Shown here piece after piece: positions 60,597 to 64,000 of a stretch of 64,000 bases of DNA. Under the pieces are notes generated by a model. It was given only the letters and a program-made list of their open reading frames with translations. It searched no databases and was not told the DNA's origin. Source of the DNA: VAXT01 sp038040395 (lineage in GTDB: Bacteria > Actinomycetota > Thermoleophilia > Gaiellales > Gaiellaceae); assembly GCA_038040395.1 (NCBI GenBank), contig JBBPIJ010000002.1:1-64000 (forward strand), in the 5' to 3' direction. Made by a program: the position numbers and the translations under genes. Numbering within the stretch: the stretch's first letter is position 1; every line of letters begins with the position of its first letter.

Positions 60597-61523
60597 ATGG
60601 GTGCGACGGCCGAGCTGCGGCTGGTGGGGGTCGGCGGGGAGCCGGTCGACTTCCGGCGCACGCTGGCCTCGCACGGTGTCGCCGACCTGCCACCGAACCG
60701 GATCGACGAGGAGGCCTGGACGCTCGAGCTGACCCTGCCGCTCGCGGGCAAGGCTCCGCGCACCGTTCGCGTCTCGGAAGGCCGATCCGGCTACGCGAGG
60801 GTCGACGTGCCTGGCCGGGCGCCGGGGAAGGCCGACATGGAAGAGCTGCGCTCGTCCGTCTCGCGGGTCCTTCGCCTCGACGAGGATCTCAGCCCGTTCT
60901 ACGCCGCCGCCGCGGCCGACCCGGACCTCTCGTGGGCGGTCGCTGGGGCCGGCCGGATGATCCGCAGCCCGACGGTCTTCGAGGAGGTCGTGAAGACCAT
61001 CTGCACGACGAACTGCGCCTGGTCGGCCACGGTGCGCATGGTCAGCGCTCTCGTCGAGCATCTCGGCGAGCCGGGCTACTCGGCGGAGGGTCCCTACGGC
61101 AGGGCATTCCCGACCGCCGAGGCGATGGCAACCGCCGACCTCGCCTTCTACAGGGACGTCGTCCGCGCGGGCTACCGGGGCCAGTATCTGCGTTCGCTGG
61201 CGGAGTCGGTCGCCTCGGGCGAGCTCGACCTCGAGGCTCTCGGCCGGGCGAGCGCGGAGCAGCTCCCGGACGACGAGCTGGCGGCCCAGCTGCTCGCGCT
61301 CCCCGGAGTCGGCCCGTACGCGGCGGCTCACGTGATGATGCTCCTCGGCCGCTACACGCCGCTCATCCTCGACTCCTGGACGCGGCCGAAGTACTTGAAG
61401 GTCTCGGGTTCCAAGCAGGCGAAGGACGCGACGATCGAGCGCCGTTTTCGCCGCTACGGCCCGTACGCCGGCCTCGCCTTCTGGCTCTATCTGACCCGGG
61501 ACTGGGTTGAGCCAGAGGCGTAG
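60597..61523 (+). CDS. DNA glycosylase of the HhH-GPD superfamily
   Basis: 308 residues from ATG at 60597, the only start in the upstream frame before the shadow region. N-terminal ~100-residue beta-rich domain like AlkA, then FEEVVKTICTTNCAWSATVR, and the helix-hairpin-helix LLALPGVGPYAAAHVMMLLG (about residues 235-254) with catalytic Asp in ILDSWTRPKYLK (about 262). Probably removes alkylated bases (3-methyladenine DNA glycosylase II-like) in base-excision repair. Overlaps the azlC TTG start. Confidence 0.85.
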   Translation: MGATAELRLVGVGGEPVDFRRTLASHGVADLPPNRIDEEAWTLELTLPLAGKAPRTVRVSEGRSGYARVDVPGRAPGKADMEELRSSVSRVLRLDEDLSPFYAAAAADPDLSWAVAGAGRMIRSPTVFEEVVKTICTTNCAWSATVRMVSALVEHLGEPGYSAEGPYGRAFPTAEAMATADLAFYRDVVRAGYRGQYLRSLAESVASGELDLEALGRASAEQLPDDELAAQLLALPGVGPYAAAHVMMLLGRYTPLILDSWTRPKYLKVSGSKQAKDATIERRFRRYGPYAGLAFWLYLTRDWVEPEA

Positions 61524-62166
61524 CCACCAGGAGGGCGTGAAGCGGGTGTCGCCACTCCTTCCCGCGTCGGCCACCTTCGGCGTGGCTTACGGAGTCCTGG
61601 CCGTCACGGCCGGGATGGGCGTTTTCGCGCCGATCGTCATGTCCGCGACGACGTTCGCGGGCGCGGCTCAGTTCGCCGCCGCTTCCGTCATCCGAGACGG
61701 CGGGAGCGTGCTCGCGGCTGTCGCGGCGGCAGTCCTCCTGAACGCGCGCTACCTGGCGATGAGCGTCGCGATCGCGCCCGCGTTCCAGGGCTCCCGGCTT
61801 CGGCGTTTCTTCGAGTCGCAGATGCTCGTCGACGAGTCGTGGGCGATCTCCCAGGTCGGTGGCGGCCGCATCGACCGGCGCATGCTCGTCGGCGCAGGGC
61901 TCTTCCTGTTCCCGTGCTGGGTTGGCGGAACGGCCCTCGGCGTGTTCGGCGGAGACGTCCTCGGCGACCCCAAGCGCCTCGGGCTCGACGCCGCGTTTCC
62001 TGCGCTTTTTCTTGTCTTGCTGATCACGCTCACCGTGAGCCGGCGGGCGATCGTCGCGGCGGTCGCGGGCGGTGTGATCGCACTCGCCCTTCTGCCGATC
62101 GCTCCGGCGGGAATGCCCGTGATCGCGGCGAGCGCGGTCTGTCTTGCCGGGCTGAGGCGCCGATGA
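61507..62166 (+). CDS. azlC: AzlC-family branched-chain amino acid exporter subunit
   Basis: 219 residues from TTG at 61507, overlapping the glycosylase by 17 bases; GTG at 61546 after AGGAGGG is an alternative but would remove the family's N-terminal helix start EGVKRVSPLLPA. Five to six helices; VMSATTFAGAAQFAAASVI, LLNARYLAMSVAIAP and VDESWAISQ are typical AzlC segments. Pairs with AzlD. Confidence 0.9.
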   Translation: MSQRRSHQEGVKRVSPLLPASATFGVAYGVLAVTAGMGVFAPIVMSATTFAGAAQFAAASVIRDGGSVLAAVAAAVLLNARYLAMSVAIAPAFQGSRLRRFFESQMLVDESWAISQVGGGRIDRRMLVGAGLFLFPCWVGGTALGVFGGDVLGDPKRLGLDAAFPALFLVLLITLTVSRRAIVAAVAGGVIALALLPIAPAGMPVIAASAVCLAGLRRR

Positions 62167-62474
62167 GCACGACCTGGCTCGTCGTCGCGCTCATCGGCGT
62201 GTTCACGATTGCGTTCAAGGCGGCGGGCCCCGTGCTCCTGGGCGGCCGAGAGCTTCCCGCGCAGATGACCGCCGCGTTCGAACTGCTCGCTCCGGCGCTT
62301 CTGGCAGCGCTCGTCGTTACCCAAGCCGTCGGGGGAAAGCAGGCGATCGTTCTGGACGGGCGCCTTGTGGGTGTCGGAACGGCGATCGTCGCCGTTCGCC
62401 TACGGGCGCCGCTGATCGTCGCAATCGTGGCGGCCGCGGTTGCTACTGCGCTCGCGCGGGCGCTATTTGGCTGA
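62163..62474 (+). CDS. azlD: AzlD-family branched-chain amino acid exporter subunit
   Basis: 103 residues from ATG at 62163 overlapping the azlC stop (ATGA). Four hydrophobic helices; FTIAFKAAGPVLLGGRELPA, LLAALVVTQAVGG and RAPLIVAIVAAAVATALARA. Small partner of AzlC. Its 3' end overlaps a cysteine-rich mini-gene on the opposite strand. Confidence 0.88.
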   Translation: MSTTWLVVALIGVFTIAFKAAGPVLLGGRELPAQMTAAFELLAPALLAALVVTQAVGGKQAIVLDGRLVGVGTAIVAVRLRAPLIVAIVAAAVATALARALFG

Positions 62475-62633
62475 TGCGTCGGGCGAGGGGCACGACTGCG
62501 GCTCGCCTTCGCAGCAGCCGAGTTTGAAGCGGCACCTGGCGCACTGCCACGTCCCGTGCCGCCATTCCATTGGCGCTGCGCACCGTAAACAGGACTCGGT
62601 CGTGCTCAGGTCGCTGCTAATCTTCGGTTGCAA
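62463..62633 (-). CDS. Cysteine-rich mini zinc-ribbon protein, 56 aa
   Basis: Reading minus from TTG at 62633 gives a peptide with paired cysteines: ESCLRCAAP, WQCARCRFKLGCCEGEPQSC (CxxC, CxxC, CC, C). That density and spacing is unlikely by chance in an antisense frame and fits a two-knuckle zinc-binding fold. ATG at 62570 is a shorter alternative but would lose the first CxxC. The start lies one base from tRNA-Met, leaving no room for a promoter except inside the tRNA, which is its weak point. Ends by overlapping the azlD stop. Confidence 0.55.
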   Translation of the reverse strand: MQPKISSDLSTTESCLRCAAPMEWRHGTWQCARCRFKLGCCEGEPQSCPSPDASAK

Positions 62634-62707
62634 GGCGGCGTAGCTCAGCTGGTTAGAGCAGCGGAATCATAATCCGCGTGTCGGAGGTTCGAGTCCTCCC
62701 GCCGCTA
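62634..62707 (+). tRNA. tRNA-Met (anticodon CAT), elongator type
   Basis: Acceptor GGCGGCG (62634-62640) with CGCCGCT (62700-62706), discriminator A at 62707; D arm GCTC..GAGC; anticodon stem GCGGA/TCCGC enclosing ATCATAA, anticodon CAT at 62668-62670; T arm GGAGG-TTCGAGT-CCTCC. The first pair is G-T rather than the unpaired C-A of initiators, so elongator Met (or Ile2 if lysidine-modified). TAATCT at 62618-62623 is a good -10. CCA not encoded. Confidence 0.93.
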
Positions 62708-62734
62708 CCTCCCTACACTGAGGACGACTACGAA

Positions 62735-62896
62735 ATGGCCGGTGGAGTCAGAGACAAAATCACGCTCGCCTGCACGGAGTGCCGGCGCCGCAACTACCAG
62801 AGCTCGAAGTCGAAGCGGAACACGCCCGACCGCGTCGAGCTGAAGAAGTACTGCCGCTGGTGCGGCGCCCACACCGCGCATAAGGAGACGAGGTAA
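62735..62896 (+). CDS. rpmG: 50S ribosomal protein L33
   Basis: 53 residues from ATG at 62735. L33 pattern: KITLACTECRRRNYQSSKSK, NTPDRVELKKYCRWCGAHTA, with the CxxC/CxxC zinc pairs (C-T-E-C, C-R-W-C) of the zinc-containing form. GAGGA upstream and TACACT (62714-62719) as -10 candidate. Opens the rpmG-secE-nusG-rplK ribosomal/transcription gene run common in bacteria. Confidence 0.95.
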   Translation: MAGGVRDKITLACTECRRRNYQSSKSKRNTPDRVELKKYCRWCGAHTAHKETR

Positions 62897-62921
62897 CCCG
62901 ACTTATGCTTGGAATCCATAT

Positions 62922-62953
62922 GGCAACTCAACGTAACCGGGACGCGTAGCGTG
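62922..62953 (+). promoter_or_regulatory. 32-base element ending at the secE start codon
   Basis: Thirty of 32 bases match 63320-63351, which ends at the nusG start codon. It contains CAACTCAACGTAAC and GGACGCGTAGCGTG and no Shine-Dalgarno sequence; a mini-frame MATQRNRDA starts at 62920 within it. Confidence 0.9.
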
Positions 62954-63292
62954 GCCAAGAACACCCGGCAGCGACGGCGTCAGCGCCGCCGCGCCCAGGA
63001 CGGCGACCAGCAGCAGAGCGTCACGCAGCGCGCGCGCACCCGCCAGCAGGCGGTGCGTCCGGCCGCGCAGCCGCCGAAGACCCAAACCGGCGCGCGGCGC
63101 GTCCCCGGCGGCGGGTTCAAGCGGTTCGTCGGCGAGTCGTGGGCCGAGCTGAAGAAGGTCGAATGGCCCAGCCAGTCTCAGGTGATCCAGGGGACGATCG
63201 TCGTCATCATCGCGTGCGCAATCGTCGGCGCCTACCTCTGGATCGCCGATCTCGGGTTCAAGCCCCTCGTTCGAGACATCCTTCTGAAGTAG
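62951..63292 (+). CDS. secE: Preprotein translocase subunit SecE
   Basis: 113 residues from GTG at 62951. Long basic Arg/Gln-rich N-terminal tail (NTRQRRRQRRRAQ...), then the conserved SecE amphipathic/transmembrane unit FKRFVGESWAELKKVEWPSQ with VIQGTIVVIIACAIVGAYLW. The single-TM form with extended tail is usual in actinobacteria. Part of SecYEG. Start preceded by the 32-base element shared with nusG. Confidence 0.93.
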   Translation: MAKNTRQRRRQRRRAQDGDQQQSVTQRARTRQQAVRPAAQPPKTQTGARRVPGGGFKRFVGESWAELKKVEWPSQSQVIQGTIVVIIACAIVGAYLWIADLGFKPLVRDILLK

Positions 63293-63319
63293 TTCCTTGG
63301 ATTTCGTCGTGATTCATCG

Positions 63320-63351
63320 GGCAACTCAACGTAACTTGGACGCGTAGCGTG
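63320..63351 (+). promoter_or_regulatory. 32-base element ending at the nusG start codon
   Basis: Copy of 62922-62953 with two mismatches. Both copies end exactly with the GTG start codon of the following gene. Confidence 0.9.
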
Positions 63352-63879
63352 TTTCGCTGGTTTGTCATCAACACGTACTCGGGGCACGAGAACAAGGTCA
63401 AGACCAATCTCGAGCACCGCATCGTCTCTATGAATCAGGGACCTCGGTTCCGCCGCGTCGTCGTGCCGACCGAGCAGGTGATCGAGACGAAGGACGGGCA
63501 GAAGGTGCAGACCGAGAAGCGCGTCCTCCCGGGCTACGTGCTCGTGAACATGGATCTGAACGACGACGCGTGGTCGGTCGTCAAGAACACGCCTGGGGTG
63601 ACCGGATTCGTGGGGGCCGGCAACACGCCGGTGCCGCTTTCGCAACCCGAGGTCGACCGCATCCTGAAGACGGGCGCCGCGCTCTCCGAGCGGCAGCGCG
63701 CGCAGGTCGAGTTCTCGCTCGGTGAGTCGGTCAAGGTGACGAGCGGGCCGCTCTCGGACTTCGACGGCGAGATCGTCGACGTCAACCCGGACGCGCAGAA
63801 GCTGAAGGTGCTTGTCGACATCTTCGAGCGCCAAGTGCCGGTAGAACTCGGGTTCGACCAGGTAAAGAAGCTCGACTGA
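63349..63879 (+). CDS. nusG: Transcription termination/antitermination protein NusG
   Basis: 176 residues from GTG at 63349. NGN domain RWFVINTYSGHENKVKTNLE, PGYVLVNMDLNDDAWSVVKN, and C-terminal KOW domain FSLGESVKVTSGPLSDFDGE with VFERQVPVELGFDQVKKL. Binds RNA polymerase and couples to ribosomes or Rho. Shares a 32-base start region with secE; overlaps rplK (TGATG). Confidence 0.96.
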   Translation: MFRWFVINTYSGHENKVKTNLEHRIVSMNQGPRFRRVVVPTEQVIETKDGQKVQTEKRVLPGYVLVNMDLNDDAWSVVKNTPGVTGFVGAGNTPVPLSQPEVDRILKTGAALSERQRAQVEFSLGESVKVTSGPLSDFDGEIVDVNPDAQKLKVLVDIFERQVPVELGFDQVKKLD

Positions 63880-64000
63880 TGGCCAAAAAGGTTCTCACGC
63901 TCATCAAGCTCCAGATCCCGGGCGGGCAGGCGAACCCTGCTCCTCCGGTCGGGCCTGCGCTCGGTCAGCACGGGGTCAACATCATGGAGTTCTGCAAGGC
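63879..64000 (+). CDS. rplK: 50S ribosomal protein L11 (start; cut by window)
   Basis: ATG at 63879 overlaps the nusG stop. Visible residues VLTLIKLQIPGGQANPAPPV and GPALGQHGVNIMEFCKA match the L11 N terminus. Gene continues beyond the window; rplA usually follows. Confidence 0.95.
   Translation, partial: MAKKVLTLIKLQIPGGQANPAPPVGPALGQHGVNIMEFCK

Overview
The window is high-GC bacterial chromosome, and its gene content and signals point to an actinobacterium, most likely of a deep class such as Thermoleophilia. Evidence: a GNTG-rich start-codon repertoire, several genes whose -10 box lies 6-7 bases before the start codon (leaderless), Ser/Thr kinases with FHA proteins, an actinobacterial-type LexA box (CGAAC-N4-GTTCG), and the order rpmG-secE-nusG-rplK. 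The class assignment is inference. I saw no transposase, integrase, phage gene or CRISPR array. No gap between genes exceeds about 250 bases.

Layout. 1-2.8 kb: end of a methylmalonyl-CoA mutase subunit, a glycosyltransferase, a small protein divergent from a stand-alone receiver, and secG. 2.8-7.5 kb: tldD/pmbA and a large membrane protein that appears to use a CTG start and is flanked by short palindromic repeats. 7.5-10.1 kb: tRNA-Leu, lexA between two SOS boxes, a zinc-ribbon protein overlapping rnpB, and gnd. 10.1-17.4 kb: a coupled operon (winged-helix protein, flavoprotein, membrane protein, cNMP-binding protein, GH15 glucosidase/trehalase) divergent from a CPA2 antiporter. 17.5-22.7 kb: a Ser/Thr kinase-FHA cluster ending in a kinase-ATPase-TPR fusion. 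22.7-32.1 kb: rsgA behind an attenuator-like leader, a two-component pair, an HDAC-family hydrolase, a 5'-3' exonuclease, plsC, topB and a primary-type sigma factor.

32.2-41.6 kb: a peptide-type ABC importer region in which binding protein plus two permeases is duplicated in tandem, followed by one ATPase pair. Each first permease start codon sits in the loop of a perfect 15-16 bp hairpin. 41.6-48.1 kb: a LuxR-type regulator, a DnaA-box-like cluster, an HD-GYP protein and a MalT-like regulator of lower GC, and divergent pilin and pilC genes. 48.1-51.6 kb: a stretch bounded by a 34-bp copy of the pilC 3' end, with tiny ORFs and a YjbR protein, then a GST-like protein, an FKBP isomerase, a receiver plus a HisKA-like mini-pair, and a nucleotidyltransferase. 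51.6-59.3 kb: one ABC ATPase followed by six overlapping ABC-2 permease genes (three pairs) and a BNR-repeat lipoprotein. 59.3-64 kb: MFS transporter, DNA glycosylase, azlCD, a cysteine-rich mini-gene, tRNA-Met, then rpmG, secE, nusG and the start of rplK.

Most unusual signals: the hairpins around the two permease starts, the leader peptide plus terminator before rsgA, the nearly identical 32-base element ending at the start codons of both secE and nusG, the duplicated pilC tail, the 37-bp tandem duplication at the end of a response-regulator gene, and the flavoprotein/cNMP-binding/GH15 operon of unknown purpose.
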